Made by a program: the position numbers and the translations under genes
Origin: JADJYF01 sp050186725
GTDB taxonomy: Bacteria; Pseudomonadota; Gammaproteobacteria; Ga0077536
NCBI GenBank assembly: GCA_050186725.1
Contig: JBFWYG010000010.1
Coordinates: forward strand, 44,410-108,409
Direction: 5' to 3'
DNA: 64,000 bases
Notes under the pieces: generated by a model
Told to the model about the DNA's origin: nothing
The model's database searches: none
What the model saw: only the letters and a program-made list of their open reading frames with translations
Shown: piece after piece, positions 34,783-43,900 of the stretch
Layout: the number at the start of each line of letters is the position of its first letter
Position numbering within the stretch: the first letter of the stretch is position 1

Positions 34783-35876
34783 TCGGCATCGCGGATACCA
34801 AGCTCACCGAGAACGAGATCGAAGCGGCGGTCAAGGTGCTGCGCTCGGGCGCGCTGCGCCAGGGCAAGGTCAGCGACGCCTTCGAGGCGGCGTTCGCCGA
34901 GAAGGTCGGCGCGAAGCACGCGATCACCTGCTCGAACGGATCGGCGGCCCTGCATCTCGTCTACATGGCGGACTTCCAGCCGGGCGACGAAGTGCTGGTG
35001 CCGGCCTTCACCTTCATCGCCACCGCCAGCATGGCGGCGGTGTGCGGCGTGAAGCCGGTGATCTGTGAGGTCGACCCGGAGACCTTCCTGATCGATCTCA
35101 AGGACGCCGAGAAGCGGATCACGCCGAAGACCAAGGGCATCTCACCCGTGCACCTGTTCGGCAACCCGCTCGACATCGACGCGGTGCAGGCCTTCGCCAG
35201 GAAGCACAATCTCAAGATCGTGTGGGACTCGGCGCAGAGCCACGGTGCGCTGTGGAAGGGCCGCGACATCGGCGGCTTCGACGACTACGTGTGCTACTCC
35301 TTCTACCCGTCGAAGAACATGTTCGTCGGCGAGGGCGGCATGGTATGCACCAACAACGACGACTCGGCGCATCGCATCCGCTACCTGCGCATGCACGGCC
35401 AGACCGGCAAGTACTACCACACCTCGCTCGGCCTCAATTACCGCCTGACCGACGTCGAGGCGGCCATCGGCCTCGAGCAGATGAAGCGCCTGGACAGCAT
35501 GCTGGAGACCCGCCGGCGCAACGCCGCGACCCTGACCGCGGGCCTGAAGGACATTCCTGGCCTCACCCTGCAGAAGGTCACGCCCGAAGGCACCCACGCC
35601 TGGCACCAGTTCTGCGTGCTGATCGATCCCGCCAGGTTCGGCTGCAACCGCGACGAGCTCAGCAGCCGGCTGAACGATCTCGGCGTGGCGTCCGGCGTGC
35701 ACTACCCGCGCGGCCTGCACCAGCAGCCGATCTTCGAGGAGATGTACGGCAAGGACTCGCTGCCGATCACCGAGCGGCTGGCCGACACCATCCTCGCGCT
35801 GCCGGTGCACCACGGGCTCGCCCCCGCTGACGTCGACGCGGTGGTGGCAGCGGTGCGCAAGGTGGCGGGCGCCTGA
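34779..35876 (+). CDS. DegT/DnrJ/EryC1/StrS aminotransferase (WbpE/WlbC-like)
   Basis: 365 residues. The PLP lysine is K179 in SFYPSKNMFVGEGG, and the family motifs FTFIATA, VHLFGNP and WDSAQSHGA are present. It would transfer an amino group from glutamate to the 3-keto sugar made by the preceding enzyme. The coupled start with the Gfo/Idh gene supports shared function. Confidence 0.92.
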   Translation: MIGIADTKLTENEIEAAVKVLRSGALRQGKVSDAFEAAFAEKVGAKHAITCSNGSAALHLVYMADFQPGDEVLVPAFTFIATASMAAVCGVKPVICEVDPETFLIDLKDAEKRITPKTKGISPVHLFGNPLDIDAVQAFARKHNLKIVWDSAQSHGALWKGRDIGGFDDYVCYSFYPSKNMFVGEGGMVCTNNDDSAHRIRYLRMHGQTGKYYHTSLGLNYRLTDVEAAIGLEQMKRLDSMLETRRRNAATLTAGLKDIPGLTLQKVTPEGTHAWHQFCVLIDPARFGCNRDELSSRLNDLGVASGVHYPRGLHQQPIFEEMYGKDSLPITERLADTILALPVHHGLAPADVDAVVAAVRKVAGA

Positions 35877-35890
35877 GGGGAGGGCCGAGC

Positions 35891-37042
35891 ATGAGCGCCG
35901 AGGTCAAGATTCTGAAGGCCGGCGATCTCGCGAGCGAGGTCGCCGTGGTGGTCGGGACGCGTCCCGGCATCGTCATGTTCGCGCCCATCATCCACGAACT
36001 GCGGCGCCGGGCGGTACCGCATTTCGTGATTCACACCGGTCAGCACTATTCGCCCAACATGGACGCGGAGTTCTTTCGCGACCTGGAACTGCCGGCCCCC
36101 GACTATCGCATCGACGCCACCGCCGAGCATCGCACCCACGGCGCGCAGACCGCGCACATGCTGGCGGGCATCGAGCGCGTGCTGCTCGAACGCAAGCCGC
36201 GGGTGATGCTGGTGGGCGGCGACGCCAACACCAATCTCGCCGGGGCACTCGCCGCGCGCAAGCTGCAGATCGCGGTCGGTCACGTCGAGGCGGGGGAACG
36301 CAGCTTCGACTGGTCGATGCCGGAAGAACACAATCGGCGCATGATCGATCACATCTCCGATTACCTGTTCATCACGGGCGAGAAGGCGCGTGCCAATCTC
36401 GAGCGCGAAGCGGTGCAGGGGCAGATAGTCAACACCGGCAATCCCATCGTCGACGCGTCCTTGCAGCATCTGCACATGGCGCAGCGCCGCGGCAGCGTGC
36501 TCGAGAGCGTCGCCGTGGCGCCGCGTGGCTACGCGGTGCTGACCATGCACCGCGAGGAGAACGTCGATCACCTCGAGCGTCTGCGCGGAGGCCTCGAGGG
36601 CGCGGCGCAAGCCGCCGAGGTGCTCGGTCTGCCGCTGCTGTTCTTCGTGCATCCGCGCACCGAGAAGCGCCTGCGCGAGTTCGGGCTGGACGCCTGGGTG
36701 CGCGCCTTGCCTCGCGTGCGCAGCCTGCCGGCCGCGGGGTATCTCGATTTCCTCGCCTTCGTCGCCCACGCGCGGCTGGTGTTCACCGACTCGGGCGGCG
36801 TGCAGCAGGAAGCCTGCATCCACCAGGTGCCGTGCGTGACCTTGCGCGACAACACCGAATGGACCGAGACGCTGGCGAGCGGCGCCAATCGCCTCGCCGG
36901 CTGCGCGCCCGAGGCGATCGTGACGGCGGCGCGCGAGGCCGCGCGCGTCGCCTCGGGATGGCCGGTACCCTTCGGCGCCGGCGATGCCGCGGCGCGGATC
37001 GTCGATGCCGTCGCGGCGCTTCCGGCGCGCTCGCGCGCCTGA
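35891..37042 (+). CDS. wecB: Non-hydrolysing UDP-GlcNAc 2-epimerase family protein
   Basis: 383 residues. The two Rossmann domains are recognisable through FVIHTGQHYSPNMD, VGHVEAGERSFDWSMPEEHN, LTMHREENVD and FTDSGGVQQEACI. In context it is the likely WbpI/WlbD equivalent that turns UDP-GlcNAc3NAcA into UDP-ManNAc3NAcA. Two usual motifs are changed: GTRPEIIK is GTRPGIVM here, and GDTNSTLAGA is GDANTNLAGA. These changes are in the nucleotide pocket and could suit a different substrate. Confidence 0.88.
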   Translation: MSAEVKILKAGDLASEVAVVVGTRPGIVMFAPIIHELRRRAVPHFVIHTGQHYSPNMDAEFFRDLELPAPDYRIDATAEHRTHGAQTAHMLAGIERVLLERKPRVMLVGGDANTNLAGALAARKLQIAVGHVEAGERSFDWSMPEEHNRRMIDHISDYLFITGEKARANLEREAVQGQIVNTGNPIVDASLQHLHMAQRRGSVLESVAVAPRGYAVLTMHREENVDHLERLRGGLEGAAQAAEVLGLPLLFFVHPRTEKRLREFGLDAWVRALPRVRSLPAAGYLDFLAFVAHARLVFTDSGGVQQEACIHQVPCVTLRDNTEWTETLASGANRLAGCAPEAIVTAAREAARVASGWPVPFGAGDAAARIVDAVAALPARSRA

Positions 37043-37054
37043 GAGCGGACAAGC

Positions 37055-38968
37055 GTGACCCGCGTGCACCTAGCGAGCGGTGGCGAAGCGCCTTCCGGCT
37101 GGCATTTCCGCACCTTCTGCCTGCTGGTGTGCGCGCTCGGGTTTGCTCTGCAGCTGCCGAGCAACTTCATCGTCCATTGGGATATGTCCACCTATCTCAG
37201 CAACGCGAAGTTCGCCTGGCTGGGCGTGACGCCGGCGGAAAGCGACGTGTTCGCGACCAGTCGCGGCGGCTACATCGGGCTTTTGACCCTGCTATACCTG
37301 CTGCCTGGCGCCTACCTCGTCAAGGTGGCGCTCATGCAGGCGGGGTTCTGCGCGCTGTCGGCGCTGGGGTTCGGTGTACTGGCCTGGCGCGTGTACGGGC
37401 GCGCCGCCGCTTGGACGGCGGTCTGCCTGTGGTTCAGCACGGTCGACCTGCTGCACCGGCTGCCGGCCGGCATCGATCCGGTGTGGCCACCTTTCATTCT
37501 GGGCGCGCTGCTGCTGCTGTGGCGCGAGCCCGCGCGCGAGATCTCCTGGCGCGTCGCGATCGTGGCCGGCGCGCTGGTCGGCGTGGCCTTGTCCATCAAG
37601 GAAGCGACGGCGCCGTTCGCGGCCTTACCCGTATTGCTGCTCGCCGCGCGGGTGATCGCCATTCGCCCGGTCGCCTTGCTGGCATGGGCGCTGGCCTTGG
37701 CGCTGAGCTTCTGGTTGATCGGCGCGCTCCTGCCGGGCGCCGCGGCGGCGGCCGAGCGCGGCGCCGCCTACGACACCGGCAGCGGCATGCTGGTCGACTG
37801 GCTGCAGCGCGAGGTGGCGGCCGCAGGCGGGCACGGCGTCGGCGCCTACCTCGCCATCGCATGCGAAGCTCTCGTCGCCTATTTCACCAAGACCGCGCGC
37901 GGTCCCGGGCTCGCGTCCGCGGTGCCGCTGTTGCCGGTCGCCGCGCTGGGCCTGGCGTGGGCCCTGTGGCGCGCGGTGGCGCTGCGGGACCGCGCCGCGG
38001 CCTTCCTGCTGTGCGCCTTCCTGCTGTCGCTGCCGCTGGCCGCCATCAGTGGCCTGATGGGGCTGCGCGTGACACAGGATCTGCCGGTGGTCGGTCTCGC
38101 CTACATCATGACTGCGCGTCTTGTGCTGGATTTGGCCGCGCGCCTGGATCGGAGTCGCCGTGCAGCCTGGCTGTGGTCCGCCGCAGTGGTGGGGATGACG
38201 CTGGCGCTGGTGACGGTCGGCGTCTCGCGCGCAACGCTCGATCCGGGCAAGTTCGTGCAGGGCAGCGCCGCATGGCGCGCGGTGACCGGGGCGCGCCAGC
38301 CGTTCGAGGTCACGGTACCCGGTCAGGCGCTGGCGGAGTGGATCGCGAGCAACGTGCCGGCCGGCTCGACGGTGCTGGTCGAGAACGTACTGCTGCGCTA
38401 CTGCGTCACCTACCTGCTCGGCGCGGATTACCAAGTGCGCTCCGCGCCGCTCGCGAATGTCGGCTATACGGTCACCTGGCCCTACTATCCGCTGCTGGCG
38501 CCGCGGCCCGGTGAGCCGCTCGAGTTCCTGGCCCTGTCTTCGCCGGTACCCGGGCTGTTTCTGAACGTTCTGCTAGGGGCGCAGCGCGGCGCATTCGACG
38601 CCGGCGTCGCCGCGCACGGTCGTCCTTACGTGGCCATCGGCGAGTTCAGCTATGGCCAACCCCTGATCGCCTGGCTTGCCGGCGCGAAGGGCTTCGAGCG
38701 GATAACCCGCATCAAGGGGCGCCGCGCTGCCGACCGGGTCACCGTGCTGCGACCGCCGGCGTCGCCGCCGCTGCCCGCGGCGCCGCGCCAGGTCGATTCG
38801 CGCGTGCGTGAACATCTGCGCCTGCTCGCCGCGCGCGGTCCGCAAGCGCAGTTCCAATGGCACGCGGCGTTGGTGCGCGCGTTGCTGGATCTGGGCCCTG
38901 ACGCGTCGATAATGGACGCGGCGCCGTGCGCCGTCACGGTCTCCGACGGAGGACTCCTGTGCTACTGA
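37055..38968 (+). CDS. Large polytopic membrane protein, GT39/ArnT-like
   Basis: 637 residues, about ten to eleven membrane helices in the first 400 and a soluble C-terminal part. The loop after helix 1 contains HWDMSTYLSNAKFAWLG, which places an aspartate where GT-C enzymes (PMT, ArnT) keep their catalytic residue. I infer a GT-C glycosyltransferase using a lipid-linked sugar. A Wzy-type polymerase cannot be excluded, and no other polymerase candidate was found. GTG start 12 bases after the 2-epimerase. Confidence 0.6.
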   Translation: MTRVHLASGGEAPSGWHFRTFCLLVCALGFALQLPSNFIVHWDMSTYLSNAKFAWLGVTPAESDVFATSRGGYIGLLTLLYLLPGAYLVKVALMQAGFCALSALGFGVLAWRVYGRAAAWTAVCLWFSTVDLLHRLPAGIDPVWPPFILGALLLLWREPAREISWRVAIVAGALVGVALSIKEATAPFAALPVLLLAARVIAIRPVALLAWALALALSFWLIGALLPGAAAAAERGAAYDTGSGMLVDWLQREVAAAGGHGVGAYLAIACEALVAYFTKTARGPGLASAVPLLPVAALGLAWALWRAVALRDRAAAFLLCAFLLSLPLAAISGLMGLRVTQDLPVVGLAYIMTARLVLDLAARLDRSRRAAWLWSAAVVGMTLALVTVGVSRATLDPGKFVQGSAAWRAVTGARQPFEVTVPGQALAEWIASNVPAGSTVLVENVLLRYCVTYLLGADYQVRSAPLANVGYTVTWPYYPLLAPRPGEPLEFLALSSPVPGLFLNVLLGAQRGAFDAGVAAHGRPYVAIGEFSYGQPLIAWLAGAKGFERITRIKGRRAADRVTVLRPPASPPLPAAPRQVDSRVREHLRLLAARGPQAQFQWHAALVRALLDLGPDASIMDAAPCAVTVSDGGLLCY

Positions 38969-38999
38969 CAACCCTCCGGCGCGGCTGAGGCGTTCGGCG

Positions 39000-40940
39000 A
39001 TGTGCGGGATTTTCGGCCTGGTGGTGCATCCGCGCTCGGGACTCGATCGCGCCGCGGTCAGCGCGTTGCTGGATGATCTGTTCCGGCGCTCGGAATCGCG
39101 TGGGCGGGAGGCGGCCGGGCTGGCGGTGCGCTACAAGGCGGGACTGTCGGTATTCAAGCGCCCGCAGGCCGCCTCGGACATGATCCGCAGTGCCGGCTAT
39201 CGCGCCATGCTAGATGAGGCCATCGCCGACCAGCATCTGGTCGAACCGGTGGCCGTCATCGGCCACTCGCGCCTCGTCACCAATGGTTTCCAGGCGCAGC
39301 CCGAGAACAACCAGCCGGTGATCCGCGGCGACATCGTCGTCGTGCACAACGGCATCGTGGTGAATGTCGATGCGCTGTGGCAGGGCGCCGGTCTGGCACC
39401 CCACAGCGAAGTCGATACGGAGGTGATCGCGGCACTGATCGCGCAGGCCTGCGAGCAGGGGCGCGAACTCGCTGGCGGCGTCCGCGACTTCTACGCCCGC
39501 CTGGTCGGCACCGCGGCCATTGGTGTGCTGTCGGCGGCCCATACGCGCTTGGTGCTGGCGTCCAATTACCAGACGCTCTACGTGGTCGCGGACCGCACGC
39601 GCGACGTGGTGCTGTTCGCCTCGGAGCGCTACATCCTCGAGCAGGTGTGGCGACATCCGGCGCTGGCGGAACGGGCCCACGATGGCATCCTGCCGGTGCC
39701 CCGCGATGCCTTCATCAGCGTGGACCTGGTCGACCTGTCGGTCGAGACCTGTCCGCTGGTCGCGGACGCGGGTCCGGCCGCGCCGGCGCCGCGCGCGCCG
39801 GCGGTGCTGCGCATTCGCGACTACGCGCGCGAGGAACATCCGGCGCGCGCCGAACTCAGACGCTGCACGCGCTGCATCCTGCCGCAGACCATGCCGTTCA
39901 TCACCTTCGACGCCGCCGGCGTGTGCAACTTCTGCCGTGATCATCGGCCGTTCGAGTACGAGGGCGTGGACAAGCTCGAAGCGGTGCTCGCGCCCTATCG
40001 ACGCAACGACGGCCGCCCGGACTGCATGGTCGGCTTCAGCGGCGGGCGAGACAGTTCCTACGGCCTGCACCTGCTCAAGGCGGAGTTCGGCATGAACCCC
40101 GTGGCCTTCACCTATGACTGGGGCATGGTCACCGACCTCGCGCGGCGCAACCAGGCGCGGATCTGCGGGCAACTCGGCATCGAACACATCATCGTGTCCG
40201 CCGACATCCAGCAGAAGCGCAATTTCATACGCAGCAATGTGCTGGCCTGGCTCAAGCGGCCGCAGCTCGGCATGGTGCCGTTGTTCATGGCGGGCGATAA
40301 ACAGTATTTCCACTACATGAATCTCGCGGCGCGACGCAACGACATCAAGCTGCTGATCTTCTGCGAGAACGGCAAGTTCGAACGCACGCACTTCAAGTCA
40401 GGCTTTGCCGGCATCAACGAAGGCTCGCGGCGCGCGTTCAACGTCACGCCGGCGGAGAAGCTCAAGCTGGTCGCCTACTACCTGCGCAACTTTCTGGCGA
40501 CGCCGGCCTATTTCAACGCCTCCATGCTCGATTCGGCGTTCGCCTTCTTTTCCTCCTACCTGCTGCGCCACGAGCACTACCTGTTCCTGTTCGATTACGT
40601 GCGTTGGCAGGAGGCGCAGGTCGAGGACACGCTGCTCGGCGTGTACGACTGGGAGACCGCCCCCGACACGCGCTCGACGTGGCGCATCGGCGACGGCACG
40701 GCGGCGTTCTACAACTACATCTACTTCACCATCGCGGGTTTTACCGAGAACGATACCTTTCGCAGCAAGCAGATTCGCGAAGGCTTGATCTCGCGCGACG
40801 AGGCGCTGCGCCTGGTCGCGGTGGAGAACCGCCCGCGCTGGGCGTCGTTGCAGTGGTATGCTCAACAGGTGGGGTTCGATCTGAACGAGGCGTTACGCGT
40901 GATCAACGGCGCGCCCAAGCTGTATGGAGGCGCGCGGTGA
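39000..40940 (+). CDS. GlmS-type glutaminase fused to a sugar amidotransferase (WbpG/PseA type)
   Basis: 646 residues in two parts. Residues 1-250 are a class II glutamine amidotransferase: Cys2, GHSRLVTNG (89-97), VVHNGIV (114-120) and SEVDTEVIA (136-144) follow the GlmS pattern. Residues 285-640 match N-acetyl sugar amidotransferases: a zinc-type Cys set (C289, C292, C309, C312) and the PP-loop SGGRDS (347-352). In P. aeruginosa WbpG works with separate HisH/HisF proteins to turn an N-acetyl into an acetamidino group on ManNAc3NAcA. Here the ammonia source appears built in. The stop overlaps the following ATG (TGATG). Confidence 0.85.
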   Translation: MCGIFGLVVHPRSGLDRAAVSALLDDLFRRSESRGREAAGLAVRYKAGLSVFKRPQAASDMIRSAGYRAMLDEAIADQHLVEPVAVIGHSRLVTNGFQAQPENNQPVIRGDIVVVHNGIVVNVDALWQGAGLAPHSEVDTEVIAALIAQACEQGRELAGGVRDFYARLVGTAAIGVLSAAHTRLVLASNYQTLYVVADRTRDVVLFASERYILEQVWRHPALAERAHDGILPVPRDAFISVDLVDLSVETCPLVADAGPAAPAPRAPAVLRIRDYAREEHPARAELRRCTRCILPQTMPFITFDAAGVCNFCRDHRPFEYEGVDKLEAVLAPYRRNDGRPDCMVGFSGGRDSSYGLHLLKAEFGMNPVAFTYDWGMVTDLARRNQARICGQLGIEHIIVSADIQQKRNFIRSNVLAWLKRPQLGMVPLFMAGDKQYFHYMNLAARRNDIKLLIFCENGKFERTHFKSGFAGINEGSRRAFNVTPAEKLKLVAYYLRNFLATPAYFNASMLDSAFAFFSSYLLRHEHYLFLFDYVRWQEAQVEDTLLGVYDWETAPDTRSTWRIGDGTAAFYNYIYFTIAGFTENDTFRSKQIREGLISRDEALRLVAVENRPRWASLQWYAQQVGFDLNEALRVINGAPKLYGGAR

Positions 40941-41599
40941 TGGCCGGCCTGATCTATCCCTCGGGCCCCTACCGCTCACGGCTCCATGGCCTGGTCAACG
41001 AACTGCTGTTCCCGCTCAAGCTGCTGGTACCGCAGCCGCTGGTACGACGCGTGCCGGGCCTGGTCACCAACGAGGACCTGCGCATGGCGGAGGTCGGCCG
41101 CGAGGTGCGCGGACGACTGCTCGACATCGGCTGCGGTCCCAATCGCCTGGCGCGCGAGTACCGCGCCGCCGGCGGCGACGCGGTCGGTGTCGATGTCCAC
41201 CCCTGGGAGGGCGTCGACCTGGTGGTCGAGGACACCGCGCGTCTGCCGTTCGCGGACGGCAGCTTCGACACCGTGAGCTTCGTCGCCTGCCTGAATCACA
41301 TTCCCAATCGCGACCAGGTGCTCCGCGAAGCGCGCAGGGTGCTGGCGGACGGCGGCAGGGTGGTGCTGACCAACCTGCAGCCGCTCATCTCGCAGGTGTG
41401 GCATGCCTGGGCGTTCTGGGACAAGGATCAGCACGAACGCGGCATGGCCGAGGGCGAGGTGTGGGGGCTGGCCGAAGCGCAGTTGCGCGCGCTGCTCGCG
41501 GAGGCGGGTTTCGAGCGCGTCGAGCGCCGGCTGTACGCCTGGGGCTTGAACCAGCTGTGGGTCGCGCGGAAGTACGGCGGTCGTGCCGATGACACCTGA
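40940..41599 (+). CDS. Class I SAM-dependent methyltransferase
   Basis: 219 residues with the SAM-binding motif RLLDIGCGPNRLA, the acidic second motif GVDVHP and the motif NHIPNRDQVLREARRVL. It is a Methyltransf_11 type enzyme. The target could be a sugar hydroxyl or a lipid carrier. ATG 40940 overlaps the amidotransferase stop by one base; a GTG three bases upstream is a minor alternative. Confidence 0.83.
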   Translation: MAGLIYPSGPYRSRLHGLVNELLFPLKLLVPQPLVRRVPGLVTNEDLRMAEVGREVRGRLLDIGCGPNRLAREYRAAGGDAVGVDVHPWEGVDLVVEDTARLPFADGSFDTVSFVACLNHIPNRDQVLREARRVLADGGRVVLTNLQPLISQVWHAWAFWDKDQHERGMAEGEVWGLAEAQLRALLAEAGFERVERRLYAWGLNQLWVARKYGGRADDT

Positions 41600-42512
41600 G
41601 CCGAGCGCCGCCGGCGACCACGCCATCTGCCCACTGTGCCTGTCGCGGCGCACCGCGCCCTACGCGCGGCACTCGCGGGTGGCGCAAGTGGTCAGGCGGT
41701 GCGTCGACTGCGCACTCTACTTCGCCTGGCCGCACCAGTCGATGATTCCGACCGTGACGGACGGTGCGCCGGATCGCGACTTCACCTTCTGGGGCAGCGA
41801 GTGTGCGCACATCGCTTATCAGCGCTGGCGCACCACCGAGAACCGCGAGATCGGCGCGCTGGCCCTGGCGCACTTTCCGGATGGGCGCTGCGAGCGCCTG
41901 CTCGAGATAGGTTTTGGTGAAGGACCGCTGACCGAGATCCTGCTGCCGGCCACGGCGGAATACTGGGGCATCGAGCCGGTGCCGGCCACCTGCGCGAAGA
42001 CGGCGCAGGCGCTCGGCCTCGCGCCCGAGCGCGCGTTGTGCTGTCGCGCGGAAGATCTCGGCGCGGGCGGTCCTGTCGAGCATCTGGCGAGCCATTTCGA
42101 CATGGTGGTCATGGTCAGCGTGTTCGAGCACCTGTCCCAGCCGCGCCAGGTGCTGGAGGACTGCCTCAGGCTGCTGAAGCCCGGTGGCCGATTGCTGATC
42201 TCCACGCCCGACTCGACCTTCTTTCGCCAGCTGCGCCTGCTGCGCAGGCTCGCGCAAATGGAACCGTGGACGCATTTCCACGTGTCGTTCTTCAAGCCTG
42301 CGAATCTCGAACGGGCCTTTCAGGCGGTGGGTTTCGAGGTGTTGACCCGCCTGCGACGTCCGCTCGTGACGTCCGAATCGATCGCCTATTTCGCCGCTCT
42401 TACCGACTCGGCCGCGATCGGCTGGCTCATGCGGATGTTCAAGCGCAGCGGACTGGCCGCGCTGCTGCGGACCCACACGCTGTTCTACGTGCTGCGCAAG
42501 CCGCACGGCTAG
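41589..42512 (+). CDS. SAM-dependent methyltransferase with N-terminal zinc ribbon
   Basis: 307 residues. A Cys4 knuckle (CPLC, then CVDC) at the N-terminus precedes a methyltransferase core with LLEIGFGEGPLTEIL and SVFEHLSQPRQVLEDCLRLL. This layout is shared with sugar C-methyltransferases and related family members in glycan loci. It overlaps the end of the previous methyltransferase by eleven bases. A GTG at 41583 is a possible alternative start. The substrate is not known. Confidence 0.8.
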   Translation: MTPEPSAAGDHAICPLCLSRRTAPYARHSRVAQVVRRCVDCALYFAWPHQSMIPTVTDGAPDRDFTFWGSECAHIAYQRWRTTENREIGALALAHFPDGRCERLLEIGFGEGPLTEILLPATAEYWGIEPVPATCAKTAQALGLAPERALCCRAEDLGAGGPVEHLASHFDMVVMVSVFEHLSQPRQVLEDCLRLLKPGGRLLISTPDSTFFRQLRLLRRLAQMEPWTHFHVSFFKPANLERAFQAVGFEVLTRLRRPLVTSESIAYFAALTDSAAIGWLMRMFKRSGLAALLRTHTLFYVLRKPHG

Positions 42513-42519
42513 CGGCGCG

Positions 42520-43827
42520 ATGGTCGACAGCTTTCCGCGCGGCGCCGGCCTCGAACCTTTGGCGCGCACGCGCCTCGGTCGCGGCGTCGGCGGAGAGCTG
42601 GCCTGGAACACGGTCAGCTTCGTGGTCATGGCGCTGTCCACCGCGGCGGCGTTCTTCATCGTCGGGCGCTGGCACGGTGAGGCCGCCCTCGGCGTGTTCA
42701 GCCAGGCCTATGCCATCTACGTGGTCGCGTCGCAGGTGGTGGTGTTGGGCGTGCAGTTCTCGGTGCTGCGCGCGGCCGCGGCGATGCCGGCGACCGACGC
42801 GGCGATGCGCCCGATGCTGTGGGGCGCGCTCGGCGTGGTGCTGGGCGCGGGCCTGGTCACGGTGGCGCTCGGCTCGCTCAGCCTCGGCGCGGCGGAGCGC
42901 CTGTTCGACAGCGCGGAAGTGCGATTCGCGCTGGCGGCGTCGCTGCCCGGCCTGCTGTTCTTCGGCGCGAACAAGGTGCTCATCAGCTGGTTGAACGGCA
43001 CGCGCCGCATGCGCGCCGTCGCGCTCGCGCAGGGCGCGCGGGGCGCGTTGATCGTGCTGTGGATGCTGGTCTTGAGCCTCGCCGAGATGCCGAGCGCGGC
43101 GCTCAGCGCCGCGCTGGCTGCCGCCGAGGCCTGCCTGTTCGTCGCGTTGGCGCTCGACCTGTGGCGCCGCGCGCCGCCCTGCGGCGGCGCGAGCGCCTGG
43201 CGCTGGGCGCGCGCCCACGCGCGCTTCGGCGGCAAGGCTCTGGGCGGCGGCGTGATCATGGAAGCCAACAGCCGGGTCGATGTCTTTCTCCTCGGCGTGT
43301 TCCTGTCCGACCGCGAAGTCGGCATCTACAGTTTGGCGAGCATGGGGTTCGAGGCGATGCTACAGGTCTGCCAGGTGCTACGCGTCAGTCTCAATCCGCG
43401 CCTGGCCAGGCTGCACGCGCGCGGCAGGACAGCGATGCTGCAGAAGTACGCACGTCACGCGCTGCGCGCCAGCTATGCGCTGTTGGCTGGCCTGGCGCTG
43501 GCGGCGGCGCTGCTCTATCCGCTGGTGGTGAACCTCGTGTTTGGCGCTGCCTTCATGGCCAGCGTGTCGTGCTTCGCCCTGCTGATGGCCGGCTTCGCCT
43601 TGACCAGCGGCTACCGCGCCGTGGACATGCTGCTGGTGCAGGCGGGCATGCCGGGCTGGCATACGCTGGTGCTGGGCGGCGGCATGCTCGCGAACGTGGC
43701 GTTGAATGCGGCGCTCATCCCGATGTTCGGCCTGGAGGGTGGGGCGCTGGCCACCGCCCTGTCGCTGCCGGTCGGAGTGCTGCTGTTGAAGCTCGCGGCC
43801 CGCCGCCTGGTCGGCATCTCAATCTAG
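42520..43827 (+). CDS. Wzx-type flippase (MOP/polysaccharide transporter superfamily)
   Basis: 435 residues and about twelve membrane helices. ELAWNTVSFVVMALSTAAAF at helix 1 and EANSRVDVFLLGVFLSDREVGIYS at the seventh helix (split here only by eye) are typical of Wzx proteins, as is the AGMPGWHTLVLG late loop. It would flip the undecaprenyl-linked repeat unit. It lies between the methyltransferase and GT2 genes on the same strand, in keeping with a Wzx/Wzy-dependent polysaccharide. Confidence 0.85.
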   Translation: MVDSFPRGAGLEPLARTRLGRGVGGELAWNTVSFVVMALSTAAAFFIVGRWHGEAALGVFSQAYAIYVVASQVVVLGVQFSVLRAAAAMPATDAAMRPMLWGALGVVLGAGLVTVALGSLSLGAAERLFDSAEVRFALAASLPGLLFFGANKVLISWLNGTRRMRAVALAQGARGALIVLWMLVLSLAEMPSAALSAALAAAEACLFVALALDLWRRAPPCGGASAWRWARAHARFGGKALGGGVIMEANSRVDVFLLGVFLSDREVGIYSLASMGFEAMLQVCQVLRVSLNPRLARLHARGRTAMLQKYARHALRASYALLAGLALAAALLYPLVVNLVFGAAFMASVSCFALLMAGFALTSGYRAVDMLLVQAGMPGWHTLVLGGGMLANVALNAALIPMFGLEGGALATALSLPVGVLLLKLAARRLVGISI

Positions 43828-43900
43828 AATCCGCATCGTCGGCGCGGCGCCGGCGGCGATAGGGCAGGGTGCGAGCGCTCGAACTGAGGCGAAGGAGCAG

